Positions 9,002-17,523 of a stretch of DNA of 64,000 nucleotides are shown one piece after another. Source of the DNA: Mesonia sediminis (GTDB lineage Bacteria; Bacteroidota; Bacteroidia; Flavobacteriales; Flavobacteriaceae); contig NZ_JBHULZ010000026.1 of NCBI RefSeq assembly GCF_042684705.1, positions 124,001 to 188,000 on the forward strand. Reading direction: 5' to 3'. A program made the translations under genes and the position numbers. A model generated the notes under the pieces. It worked only from the letters and a program-made list of their open reading frames with translations. It was not told where the DNA came from and did no database searches. Within the stretch, counting starts at the first letter, position 1, and every line of letters starts with the position of its first letter.

Positions 9002-9616
9002 TTACTTGATATTTACCTTAAAAAGGGATGTTTTTTCTAGGAATCCTTCGAGGATATCTCCTGGATTTACCTTACCAACCCCCGCAGGAGTTCCTGTAAA
9101 AATAATATCTCCTATTTTCAAAGTAAAATAACTCGATATATATTCGATTAACTCATCTATTTTATAGAGCATCTGTGCTGAATTTCCAGCCTGAACCGTT
9201 TTATCATTCTTTTTTAAACTGAATGATATTTGATTAAGATTTGTAATTTTATCTTTATGAATCCACTTTTCTGCAATTACAGCTGAGCCATCAAAAGCTT
9301 TTGCTTTTTCCCAAGGCAAACCTTCTTGTTTTAGCTTTTTTTGTAAATCTCTAGCAGTAAAATCTATGCCTAGACCTATTTCATCATAATACTTATGTGC
9401 AAATTTTTTTTGAATGTGTTTACCTACTTTTTTAATTTTTACCAAAAGTTCAACTTCATGATGAATTTCATCAGAAAAGTCGGGTATAAAAAAAGCCTGC
9501 TTTTTAAGCAAAATTGCAGAGTCTGGCTTTAAAAACAATACAGGAGCGTCTGGTTTTTGATTCTCCAATTCTTCAATGTGATCCGTATAATTTCTGCCTA
9601 CACAAATAATTTTCAT
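9002..9616 (-). CDS. Fumarylacetoacetate hydrolase family protein
   Basis: This 204-aa protein has the single FAH catalytic domain. Metal ligands are visible in HHEVELLVKIKKVGK (the Glu pair) and GLGIDFTARDLQ (the Asp), and the closing motif is FTGTPAGVGKVNPGD. Family members act as acylpyruvate hydrolases or oxaloacetate decarboxylases; I cannot choose between them. It starts 2 bases after the exonuclease stop and is followed by the Hpt gene with a 1-base gap. Confidence 0.88.
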   Translation of the reverse strand: MKIICVGRNYTDHIEELENQKPDAPVLFLKPDSAILLKKQAFFIPDFSDEIHHEVELLVKIKKVGKHIQKKFAHKYYDEIGLGIDFTARDLQKKLKQEGLPWEKAKAFDGSAVIAEKWIHKDKITNLNQISFSLKKNDKTVQAGNSAQMLYKIDELIEYISSYFTLKIGDIIFTGTPAGVGKVNPGDILEGFLEKTSLFKVNIK

Positions 9617-9618
9617 AT

Positions 9619-10395
9619 TTAATTAAGCTTTTGGGTCAATTTACGCAATTTAATGGCGGTAAGAATTTTCTTGGTATATAACGGGAAATCGGCATTTTGA
9701 ATCCATCCATAATATCCTGGTTCCTTCTCAAAAACCTCTTCTACCTTTTTACCTTTATGCTTACCGAATGCAAAAACCTCCTCTTGTTTTTTATTATAGG
9801 CTATAAACCCGGCAAAGTCTACAAATTTTTTATGTGCACTAAAATTAGCTAACCACTCGGTGTTATTCTCTAAATCTGGGTAACGCTCTAATTGAGATTC
9901 TAGCACTTCAAAAGTTGCTAAGGTATCAGCCTCTGCACTATGAGCATCAATAAGTTCTTTATTGCAATAAAATTTATAGGCTGCTTCTAAAGTTCGTTTC
10001 TCCTTTTTATGGAAAATGGTTTGAACGTCTATCGCTAATGAATTTTTAATATCAAAATCCACTCCTGCTCGCAAAAACTCTTCAGCTAATAAAGGTATGT
10101 CAAATCGATTGCTATTATAACCACCTAAATCACAACCTCTAATCATTTCATATAAAGCTTTAGCTCTTTCTTTAAAGGTAGGCTCATTAACTACATCCTC
10201 GTCAGAAATACCATGAATCTTAGTAACTTCTGCAGGAATTGGCATTTCTGGATTAACACGCCAACAAATACTTTCTTTATTAGAATTGGGATAAACCTTT
10301 AAAACTGCAATTTCTACAATTCTATCTTTTGCTATTTGCGTTCCTGTAGTTTCTAAATCAAAAAAGCAAATGGGTTTTGTTAACCTTAAATTCAT
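9619..10395 (-). CDS. 3'-5' exonuclease, DnaQ/polymerase III epsilon type, with C-terminal DUF3820-like region
   Basis: The N-terminal part (about 1-170) is a DEDD exonuclease: FDLETTGT with Asp13 and Glu15, YNSNRFDIPLL, and HSAEADTLAT with the last Asp. The C-terminal part, about 205-250 (FAFGKHKGKKVEEVF, then GYYGWI), resembles the small DUF3820 module often fused to bacteroidal exonucleases. The polymerase PHP or BRCT parts are absent, so it is a free proofreading or repair nuclease. It is the first gene of the cinA operon. Confidence 0.88.
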   Translation of the reverse strand: MNLRLTKPICFFDLETTGTQIAKDRIVEIAVLKVYPNSNKESICWRVNPEMPIPAEVTKIHGISDEDVVNEPTFKERAKALYEMIRGCDLGGYNSNRFDIPLLAEEFLRAGVDFDIKNSLAIDVQTIFHKKEKRTLEAAYKFYCNKELIDAHSAEADTLATFEVLESQLERYPDLENNTEWLANFSAHKKFVDFAGFIAYNKKQEEVFAFGKHKGKKVEEVFEKEPGYYGWIQNADFPLYTKKILTAIKLRKLTQKLN

Positions 10396-10484
10396 AGTCT
10401 AGTGTTTATTTTCAAAAATAACAATATTAAAAAGAAAAGTGCTATTAATGGGTTTAATTACTTCTATAATTTATTCATTAAAGC

Positions 10485-10519
10485 AAAAAAACCGTTTGCT
10501 CTGGCAAACGGTTTTTTTT
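10485..10519. terminator. Terminator after the E2 gene
   Basis: CCGTTTGC and GCAAACGG form an 8-bp stem with a TCTG loop, flanked by seven A on the left and eight T on the right. It ends the minus-strand E2 gene 17 bases past its stop. Confidence 0.9.
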
Positions 10520-10535
10520 ATAATATTAATTAAAT

Positions 10536-11849
10536 TTATATACCTCTATTTTCATCAAAACCCTCTAGGTATTGCGCAACCCGCTGCACAAATTGCCCAC
10601 CTAAAGCTCCATTTACTACGCGGTGGTCATAGCTATGCGACAGGAACATCTTATAGCGAATACCTATAAAGTCGCCTTCTGGAGTTTCAACAACAGCAGG
10701 CACTTTACGGATTGCTCCTAAGGCCAAAATAGCAACTTGAGGTTGGTTGATAATTGGCGTTCCCATAATGCTTCCAAAGGTACCCACATTGGTAACGGTG
10801 TAGGTTCCGCCCTGGGTGTCGTCTGGTTTTAATTTACCCGCCCTTGCACGGTTGGCCAAGTCGTTTACAGCTTTGGCCATACCAACTAAGTTCAATTGAT
10901 CAGCATGTTTGATCACTGGTACAATAAGGTTACCATCTGGTAAAGCGGCAGCCATACCTAGGTTAATATTTTTTCTTTTGATAATTTTATCTCCATCTAC
11001 AGAAATATTAATTAACGGAAAATCTTTAATTGCCTTTGCTACTGCTTCCATAAAGATTGGGGTAAAAGTTAGCTTCTCACCCTCACGCTGCTGAAAAGCG
11101 TCTTTATTTTTCTTACGCCAATTCCAAATCTTAGTCACATCTACTTCGATAAATGATTGTACGTGAGCAGAGGTTTGTACGCTTTGGACCATATGGTGGG
11201 CAATCATTTTACCCATTCTAGTCATTTCAACAATCTCATCACCGTCTTGACTTGGAACAGGAACGCTGGTCTTTGGTGCAGAAGTTTGGGCAACACTATT
11301 CTGTTTTGAAGATGTAGCTGCCGGTGCAGACACGGCACTCGATCTATTCTCGATATAAGCTAATATGTCATTTTTTGTAACACGCCCTTCTAATCCGGAG
11401 CCTTCAATTTTATCTAATTCGGCAACACTTATTCCTTCTTTTTGAGCAATGCTTTTTACCAAAGGAGAATAAAATTTATCACTCTCGGCAAAGTCGGTCG
11501 CCAATGAATCTTGAACTTGTTTAATTTGTTCTTGAACCTGTTTACTCTCAGATGAACCTTCTGATTGGTTATTCTCTGGTGAAGACGGAGCTTCATCGGC
11601 TACATCGGCATCGGTCTCTATAATTGCAATGGTTTGCCCGACTTGAACAACATCATCTACATCAAACAATTTTTCTACAATTGTACCTTCTACTTCACTA
11701 GGCACCTCACTATCTACTTTATCTGTTGCGATTTCTAAAACTGCTTCATCTTCTTCTATCTTATCGCCTACTTCTTTTAGCCAATTGGTAATGGTTGCCT
11801 CTGCAACGCTTTCTCCCATTTTCGGAAGTTTTAGTTCAAATTTTGCCAT
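10536..11849 (-). CDS. 2-oxoacid dehydrogenase E2 (dihydrolipoamide acyltransferase)
   Basis: E2 transfers the acyl group from E1 to CoA through a lipoyl arm. The 437-aa protein has one lipoyl domain (1-77, with lipoylated Lys44 in EIATDKVDSEV), an acidic linker, an E3/E1-binding domain (about 127-170, YSPLVKSIAQKEGISVAEL), a second Ala/Ser-rich linker, and the catalytic domain ending SHSYDHRVVNGALGG. The single lipoyl domain suits a branched-chain or generic 2-oxoacid complex, but neither E1 nor E3 is nearby, so the substrate is open. Confidence 0.92.
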   Translation of the reverse strand: MAKFELKLPKMGESVAEATITNWLKEVGDKIEEDEAVLEIATDKVDSEVPSEVEGTIVEKLFDVDDVVQVGQTIAIIETDADVADEAPSSPENNQSEGSSESKQVQEQIKQVQDSLATDFAESDKFYSPLVKSIAQKEGISVAELDKIEGSGLEGRVTKNDILAYIENRSSAVSAPAATSSKQNSVAQTSAPKTSVPVPSQDGDEIVEMTRMGKMIAHHMVQSVQTSAHVQSFIEVDVTKIWNWRKKNKDAFQQREGEKLTFTPIFMEAVAKAIKDFPLINISVDGDKIIKRKNINLGMAAALPDGNLIVPVIKHADQLNLVGMAKAVNDLANRARAGKLKPDDTQGGTYTVTNVGTFGSIMGTPIINQPQVAILALGAIRKVPAVVETPEGDFIGIRYKMFLSHSYDHRVVNGALGGQFVQRVAQYLEGFDENRGI

Positions 11850-11925
11850 ATCTTTTTTCTAAAGATGATTTTGTTATTAATGGTTGCGAATTTACTCAAA
11901 ATAAGTCTATATGAATAATTGTTTT

Positions 11926-13035
11926 TCAAAATTTTATAATTTCACCCTGAGTGAAACTCGAATCGCTTCCTAGTGCAAAATTAAAATTTGAAGGGATTAG
12001 CCTAAAACGGTTTTGTTTAGCTTTTTGTTTTTGGATTATATAAATAATTTCTTCATAAGCCAATGCTTTTGCTTCTACTATTATAAGGCTAGCATAAAAA
12101 TCTTTCTTTAAAATCAATTTTTTATCGGCTAGGTGCAGTGGTAAATCCACTTGTTTTAATATAGCTCGATTGTGTTCTGGCTCGGTTTCTATGCAGAGTA
12201 TCTGTTTTAGGTTTTGAGGCTTGTTTCTTTGTTGTGTTTTCAAAGCATAAAGACCCTCAAGTAGTTTTAAGCCAGGTTTTATCAAGCCTAAATTTTTTTC
12301 TTTAAAATGCTTTTTATAAAACAAATGCATCGCCCCAAAAAAACGCTCCCTATATTTTTCATCTTTTACAGTGCTTTCTCCCTTAAAGTGAATTACGCGC
12401 TCACTACCTAAATAATAATTTTGATAGCCCTTCTTTAAAAACTTATAGCTCAAATCAATATCTTCTCCATACATAAAATAATCTTCATCAAGTCCTCCCA
12501 CTTCCCAATACCGATCTTTTCTCATGAGCATAAAAGCACCTACCAAAACCTGCACTTTTCCGTTTTTGGCAAAATGCAACGGATGATAATAATTCTTGTC
12601 ATAACCCATCATCTTTTCGAGCGCCACGCGTGGCGTGGGCACTTGTCGTTTACTTTCTTTTAAGTATTCTCCCGTCCCGCTAATTAAACGCACTCCTAGT
12701 GCTCCTAAATCTTCATTCTTTTCAGCATAAGCTAAAGCATTTACAAAACAATTTTCTCCCACCACCGTGTCTGGATTTAATAAGCAGATATAAGTACCCT
12801 TTGCTTGTTTAATTCCTAAATTATTGCCTTTGCTAAATCCCGAATTGTCGCTATTCTCAATACAAATTACACTTGGAAAATACCGCTTTACCCAAGCCTC
12901 ACTTTCGTCTTGTGAATTATTGTCAACAACAATAATTTCTGCATCGAGGTTTTTAATGGCTCTTTCTACACTATCTAGGCACAGCATTAAATGGTAAGGC
13001 ACCTTATAGTTTAAAATAACTACAGAAAGTTTCAT
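11926..13035 (-). CDS. Family 2 glycosyltransferase
   Basis: A cytosolic or membrane-peripheral GT-A glycosyltransferase of 369 aa. It starts LSVVILNYKVPYHLMLCLDS, carries the nucleotide-binding VVDNNSQDES, the DxD-like LLNPDTVV, and the acceptor-site block GGLDEDYFMYGEDIDL. It resembles rhamnosyltransferase-like enzymes used for cell-surface glycans; the sugar is unknown. A C-terminal extension of about 100 residues is not conserved in the family as I know it. It starts 6 bases after the recR stop. Confidence 0.88.
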   Translation of the reverse strand: MKLSVVILNYKVPYHLMLCLDSVERAIKNLDAEIIVVDNNSQDESEAWVKRYFPSVICIENSDNSGFSKGNNLGIKQAKGTYICLLNPDTVVGENCFVNALAYAEKNEDLGALGVRLISGTGEYLKESKRQVPTPRVALEKMMGYDKNYYHPLHFAKNGKVQVLVGAFMLMRKDRYWEVGGLDEDYFMYGEDIDLSYKFLKKGYQNYYLGSERVIHFKGESTVKDEKYRERFFGAMHLFYKKHFKEKNLGLIKPGLKLLEGLYALKTQQRNKPQNLKQILCIETEPEHNRAILKQVDLPLHLADKKLILKKDFYASLIIVEAKALAYEEIIYIIQKQKAKQNRFRLIPSNFNFALGSDSSFTQGEIIKF

Positions 13036-13041
13036 TTACAC

Positions 13042-13659
13042 TTAGTTTTTAAGAGAGTTTTCAAAAGGGATACGGTGTAAAATACTTCTTCCCAGTGTAA
13101 TTTCATCGGCATATTCTAATTCGTCTCCTACGCCAATTCCTCTGGCAATTGTAGAGGTTTTTACCGATTCATTTTCGAGTTGTTTATAGATATAAAAATT
13201 GGTAGTATCGCCTTCCATTGTACTTGAAAGCGCAAAAATAACTTCCTCTACCGTACCGTTTTTTACCTTTTGCACTAAAGAAGATATGTTTAATTGGCCA
13301 GGACCAATACCTTCAATGGGATTTATTTTTCCGCCTAAAACATGGTAAACACCTTGATACTGACTGGTATTTTCAATAGCCATCACATCGCGAACATCTT
13401 CGACAACACAAACGGTCGATTTATCTCTTTTAACATTAGCACAAATCGAACAGATTTTTGTGTCACTCACCATATGGCAATTTTCACAAAATACAATTCG
13501 TGTTTTTAAATCTAACAAGGCTTTAGACAAGTGCACAGTTTGCTCCTCGGGTTGCTTTAACAAGTGAAGTGCTAATCGTAACGCTGTTCGCTTCCCTATT
13601 CCTGGCAACAAAGCTATTTCTTCAACAGCTTTCTCTAGTAACTTTGATGAAAAATCCAT
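13042..13659 (-). CDS. recR: Recombination protein RecR
   Basis: RecR works with RecF and RecO to load RecA on gapped DNA. The 205-aa protein has the helix-hairpin-helix (LLPGIGKRTALRLALHLL), the zinc motif CENCHMVSDTKICSIC and the Toprim block CVVEDVRDVMAIE, and ends ARGIGVGDELEYADEITLGR. These are all the standard RecR parts. It precedes the glycosyltransferase by 6 bases. Confidence 0.97.
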   Translation of the reverse strand: MDFSSKLLEKAVEEIALLPGIGKRTALRLALHLLKQPEEQTVHLSKALLDLKTRIVFCENCHMVSDTKICSICANVKRDKSTVCVVEDVRDVMAIENTSQYQGVYHVLGGKINPIEGIGPGQLNISSLVQKVKNGTVEEVIFALSSTMEGDTTNFYIYKQLENESVKTSTIARGIGVGDELEYADEITLGRSILHRIPFENSLKN

Positions 13660-13746
13660 AGGTCAAAAATACAATTTATTTTTATTGTTATTTGCCAATA
13701 ATCCGCTTTAAGCGAAGTAAAATGAATAATTAATTTAAACAACAGC

Positions 13747-13775
13747 TTTGTAATTTGCAGAAAAAACTAAGTTTG
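13747..13775 (+). promoter_or_regulatory. Bacteroidota-type promoter of the symporter gene
   Basis: TTTG at 13747-13750, a 17-base spacer and TAAGTTTG at 13768-13775 match the -33/-7 consensus. The symporter ATG follows 11 bases later. Confidence 0.75.
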
Positions 13776-13786
13776 TAAGAAAAAAC

Positions 13787-15244
13787 ATGCAGCCAACCAC
13801 CATTTTGTTTTTAATTCTAGCCTATTTTGGGGTGCTAATTTTAATTTCCTATCTCACAGGTAAAGATGATAGTAACGAAATCTTTTTTAAAGCAAAGGGT
13901 CAATCTCCTTGGTATGTTGTAGCCTTTGGTATGATTGGGGCTTCACTTTCTGGAGTAACTTTTATATCTGTGCCTGGGTGGGTTAAAGATGCCCAGTTTA
14001 GTTATTTACAGGTAGTAATGGGCTATTTATTTGGTTACTTTGTTATTGTATATATTCTCTTACCTATTTACTACCGGCTCAATGTCACTTCTATTTATGA
14101 GTATTTATCTCAACGATTTGGAGTAGTTAGCTACAAAACCGGAGCGTTTTTTTTCTTTATTTCTCGCGTTTTAGGTGCCGCTTTTAGACTTTTTTTGGTA
14201 GCCACGGTCTTGCAATATTTCATTTTCGAAAAATGGGGGGTTCCTTTTATATTCACTGTTTCTTTATCTATTGCGTTTATTTGGATATATACCGCTCGAG
14301 GCGGAATAAAAACAATTGTTTATACCGATACGCTGCAAACCTTATTTATGTTATTAGCTGTGGGTATTGCAATTTTTACAATAACCTATGAAATGAATTG
14401 GACTTTAACCGATTTATTCTCTTCTACACAGCTAAAGAGCTATTCTAAAACTTTCTTTTTTGACAGTTGGCTAGAGCGAAATTATTTTTGGAAATCATTT
14501 TTAGGAGGTATGTTTATTACCATTTGCATGACAGGATTAGACCAAGACATGATGCAGAAAAACCTGACTTGCAAAAGCCTTAAAGACGCTCAGAAAAACA
14601 TGTTGTCTTACAGTTTAGTATTTGTTCCTATTAATATTTTGTTCCTCTTACTTGGAGCGCTTTTATTTATGTATGCTGAACAAAATGGTATTGGTGTACC
14701 TCTTCTAGATGGGAAAGAAAAAACAGATTTACTTTTTCCTGAAATTGCGCTCAACGGCGATTTAGGACTAGGTTTAGGAATCGTTTTTATATTAGGTTTA
14801 ATTGCAGCAGCCTACTCGAGTGCAGATAGCGCGTTAACTTCCTTAACCACAAGTTTCTGTGTAGATTTTCTCGATATAAAGAAAAAACAGGCAATGCAGC
14901 AAAAAAAATTGAGAAAAAAAGTACACCTATTCATCAGCCTACTACTCATTTTAGTTATTGTAGCCTTTAAATATTTGCTAGATTCTAGTGTAATTGATCT
15001 TTTGCTTAAAGCGGCTTCCTATACCTACGGCCCCTTATTAGGGTTATTTACATTTGGAATTTTTACTAAGCATCAAGTAAAAGATAAATGGGTGGCGATT
15101 GTGGCGGTACTTGCGGTTATTACCACCTATACCATTGGCAGCATTCCTGCCGAACTTTTAGGTGGATATCATTTTAATTATGAATTGTTGATCGTAAATG
15201 GTTTGCTCACTTTTATTGGCTTAATATTGATTCGTCGCAAGTAA
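13787..15244 (+). CDS. Sodium:solute symporter (SSS family)
   Basis: An inner-membrane protein of 485 aa with about 13 hydrophobic helices. Family markers are the opening YFGVLILISYLTGKDDSNEI, GASLSGVTFISVPGWV, and the TM8 region AAYSSADSALTSLTTSF, which contains the Ser/Thr sodium-site residues. The solute (sugar, amino acid, sialic acid and others) cannot be predicted. Its last 24 bases overlap the convergent CoA-binding gene, so the two messages are antisense at their ends. A strong promoter lies directly upstream. Confidence 0.92.
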   Translation: MQPTTILFLILAYFGVLILISYLTGKDDSNEIFFKAKGQSPWYVVAFGMIGASLSGVTFISVPGWVKDAQFSYLQVVMGYLFGYFVIVYILLPIYYRLNVTSIYEYLSQRFGVVSYKTGAFFFFISRVLGAAFRLFLVATVLQYFIFEKWGVPFIFTVSLSIAFIWIYTARGGIKTIVYTDTLQTLFMLLAVGIAIFTITYEMNWTLTDLFSSTQLKSYSKTFFFDSWLERNYFWKSFLGGMFITICMTGLDQDMMQKNLTCKSLKDAQKNMLSYSLVFVPINILFLLLGALLFMYAEQNGIGVPLLDGKEKTDLLFPEIALNGDLGLGLGIVFILGLIAAAYSSADSALTSLTTSFCVDFLDIKKKQAMQQKKLRKKVHLFISLLLILVIVAFKYLLDSSVIDLLLKAASYTYGPLLGLFTFGIFTKHQVKDKWVAIVAVLAVITTYTIGSIPAELLGGYHFNYELLIVNGLLTFIGLILIRRK

Positions 15245-15589
15245 AACCAAAGTACAAGCTACCTCTACTTCGATTTTATTATCCCGTAATAATCGATAAA
15301 AATCTGGATTTTCTGTCCCTGGATTAAACAAAACACGTTTTGGATTTAAATCTAGAATATAGTCATAATAGGCGGGTTGACGTTTTGGGTTGATATATAA
15401 AGTAACTGTATTTATACCTTCAAAATTTTGTGGCTCCGTTTCTATCGTTACATCGGCAACATTACCGGCACGCAAACCAATAGCGCAGGTGGGAACTTGT
15501 GCTTTTCTTAAAGCTATTATTGCTTTGTTTGAATACCTAGTTTCTTTTAATGAAGCTCCTAGTACTAAAGTTTTTTTTTGATCTTTCAT
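15221..15589 (-). CDS. CoA-binding domain protein
   Basis: A 122-aa single-domain protein with a Rossmann-like CoA-binding fold. The opening KKTLVLGASLKETRYSNKA and the block VTLYINPKRQP, followed by FNPGTENPDF, are family hallmarks. It probably binds CoA or a nucleotide as a small regulator; no enzyme activity is visible. It is convergent with the symporter and overlaps it by 24 bases. Confidence 0.87.
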   Translation of the reverse strand: MKDQKKTLVLGASLKETRYSNKAIIALRKAQVPTCAIGLRAGNVADVTIETEPQNFEGINTVTLYINPKRQPAYYDYILDLNPKRVLFNPGTENPDFYRLLRDNKIEVEVACTLVLLATNQY

Positions 15590-15933
15590 GATTTATTTTT
15601 TTTAAAATTCAGGTCATTGACTTGGTTTATCTAAAACACTAGTTAAGAATTGAATTAAAATGAAGATACAAAAAGAAGCGACTCAAATTTATTTTTAAAA
15701 AATTTTGTAACATCTTTATTTAAATAAAGTCATTAAGATAGTATGCTAGAATAAATAACCTTATTAATTTAAAAGGGAAACAGATTTATTCTTTTACATA
15801 ACATTAAGAGCTCATTATCAAAATGTTAAACTATACTAAAGCATGCAACTTTTTAAAATTCTATTCGTCTTATAGATAGAAGTTTGTTGGTAATTTATTT
15901 GAATTAGCCTTTAAAAAATGACCACAGTATAAA
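15590..15933. other. AT-rich gap without a recognisable gene
   Basis: I see no convincing open frame, RNA gene or repeat here. The sequence is AT-rich, and it ends at the fabH-type terminator. It may hold the promoter of the CoA-binding gene. Confidence 0.5.
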
Positions 15934-15968
15934 AACGCCACGAAAATCATCGTGGCGTTCCTTTTTTT
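15934..15968. terminator. Terminator of the FabH-type gene
   Basis: AACGCCACGA and TCGTGGCGTT form a 10-bp stem with a 6-base loop; A runs on the left and T runs on the right make it usable on both strands. It lies 18 bases past the FabH stop. Confidence 0.88.
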
Positions 15969-15985
15969 TACTGAAATAAAATTTA

Positions 15986-17005
15986 TTACCAATTTATAAT
16001 GGCACTTCCCCAAGTAAATCCGCTACCAAAGGCAGCTAAAACAACCTTGTCGCCAGATTTGATTTTTCCTTCTTCCCAAGCTTCAGTTAACGCAATAGGT
16101 ATAGATGCGGCTGTGGTATTCCCATATCGTTCAATGTTATTATAGACCTGATCATAACTTAATTTGAACTTTTTTTGAATAAATTGAGAAATTCTCAAAT
16201 TAGCTTGATGCGGAATTAACATATCTATATCGCTAATCTCTAAACCATTATGTTGGAGTCCTTCATTTATAACCTCTGAGAAACGCTGTACGGCATTTTT
16301 AAATACGAATTGTCCATTCATATAAGGGTAGTAAGGAATATCTTCTATTTTCCCTGACTTTTGATCCTCAATTATCTCGGGTACCCAATGCATAGTACTT
16401 GGCCCTTTTAAAGCTAACTCTAACGCATGTTTTCCTTGAGAATGTAGGTGAGTAGACAGAATCCCCTCTCCTATATGGTTACTTCGCGTTAACACGGCCG
16501 CACCAGCACCATCACCAAAAATCACTGACACCCCACGACCACGTGTACTCATATCTAAACCTCCACTATGATTCTCACTTCCAATAAGCAGCACATTTTT
16601 ATACATTCCAGTTTTAATAAATTGATCGGCTACTGAAAGACCATAAATAAATCCGCTACATTGATTTCGCACATCTAAAGCGGGGCAGGTATGAATGTCT
16701 AACAATTCTTGAACCTGGACTCCACAACCAGGAAAATAGTAATCTGGACTCAAAGTCGCAAAAACAATTAAATCGATGTCATCTTTACTAACATTAGCTC
16801 TTTCTAAAGCTATTTTAGCTGCTTTAACCCCCATGATTGCAGTAGAATTACCATCATCTTTTTTAATATGTCTACGTTCTTTTATTCCTGTTCGTTCTTG
16901 AATCCAAGCATCATTGGTATCCATCAATTTAGAAAGATCGTCGTTAGTGACTATATTTTCTGGGACGTATTTCCCTAGTCCAGCAATTTTAGTTTGATAT
17001 AGCAT
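15986..17005 (-). CDS. 3-oxoacyl-ACP synthase III family protein (FabH type)
   Basis: Enzymes of this family condense acyl-CoA with malonyl-ACP to start fatty-acid synthesis, or make related specialised products. The 339-aa protein keeps the catalytic triad: Cys116 in RNQCSGFIYGL, His in IPHQAN (about 266) and Asn in ERYGNTTAAS (about 297). It lies alone rather than beside rpmF and plsX, where the housekeeping fabH of many bacteria sits, so it may be a second, specialised copy. A hairpin terminator follows. Confidence 0.87.
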   Translation of the reverse strand: MLYQTKIAGLGKYVPENIVTNDDLSKLMDTNDAWIQERTGIKERRHIKKDDGNSTAIMGVKAAKIALERANVSKDDIDLIVFATLSPDYYFPGCGVQVQELLDIHTCPALDVRNQCSGFIYGLSVADQFIKTGMYKNVLLIGSENHSGGLDMSTRGRGVSVIFGDGAGAAVLTRSNHIGEGILSTHLHSQGKHALELALKGPSTMHWVPEIIEDQKSGKIEDIPYYPYMNGQFVFKNAVQRFSEVINEGLQHNGLEISDIDMLIPHQANLRISQFIQKKFKLSYDQVYNNIERYGNTTAASIPIALTEAWEEGKIKSGDKVVLAAFGSGFTWGSAIINW

Positions 17006-17153
17006 GTGATGTCTTTTGATTTTTCAGGTGGCAATATACATAATATGGGCTTCGAACGAAAAAAACTTAAACGATTAAACACCAATTACACTAAAAATAC
17101 TTTTCAACATCTTCATTAAATTCATAGTGCGTCCAAACCAAACCATTATTCCC

Positions 17154-17327
17154 TTAAGATTTTCTCATATATTTAAAAAAAAGTGCGATAGCAATAATCC
17201 AGAACAGGCTCATTAATCCGTAAAAAACATAACGTAAGAAATTTCCAGGTTCAAAAAATGCCCCTATGAATGCGGTAATAAATGCACCGGCTATAAAATA
17301 GATAGGTAAGAATCTGTTGCTTTGCAT
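17154..17327 (-). CDS. Small two-helix membrane protein (57 aa), unknown function
   Basis: A short frame from the ATG at 17327 encodes 57 aa beginning MQSNRFLPIYFIAGAFITAF. Two hydrophobic stretches (about 7-25 and 34-51) flank a short polar loop (FEPGNFLR), and the C-terminus is basic (KYMRKS). Charge and hydrophobic pattern look like a real membrane peptide. It sits alone in a 518-base gap between the FabH-type gene and the ABC1 kinase. I know no named family. Confidence 0.65.
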   Translation of the reverse strand: MQSNRFLPIYFIAGAFITAFIGAFFEPGNFLRYVFYGLMSLFWIIAIALFFKYMRKS

Positions 17328-17451
17328 TTTATTTAAATAGGTTTTACAGAATACTTTTTTGACTTTATTCTTAAATTTAAGAAAATAAAAGCAATTAAGC
17401 TAGCTAAGTCTAGCACTATTTTATAAAAGTTAATAGTTACCTTTTTAAAAA

Positions 17452-17489
17452 AAATTAAAAAAGGCTACTAAACTCGAAAATTTAGTAGC
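17452..17489 (-). terminator. Terminator of the ABC1 kinase operon
   Basis: GGCTACTAAA and TTTAGTAGCC form a 10-bp stem around an 8-base loop, followed on the minus strand by a long T-rich tract. It lies 35 bases past the kinase stop. Confidence 0.88.
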
Positions 17490-17523
17490 CCAAACACATA
17501 ACAATTAACCAAAAATTATGAAA

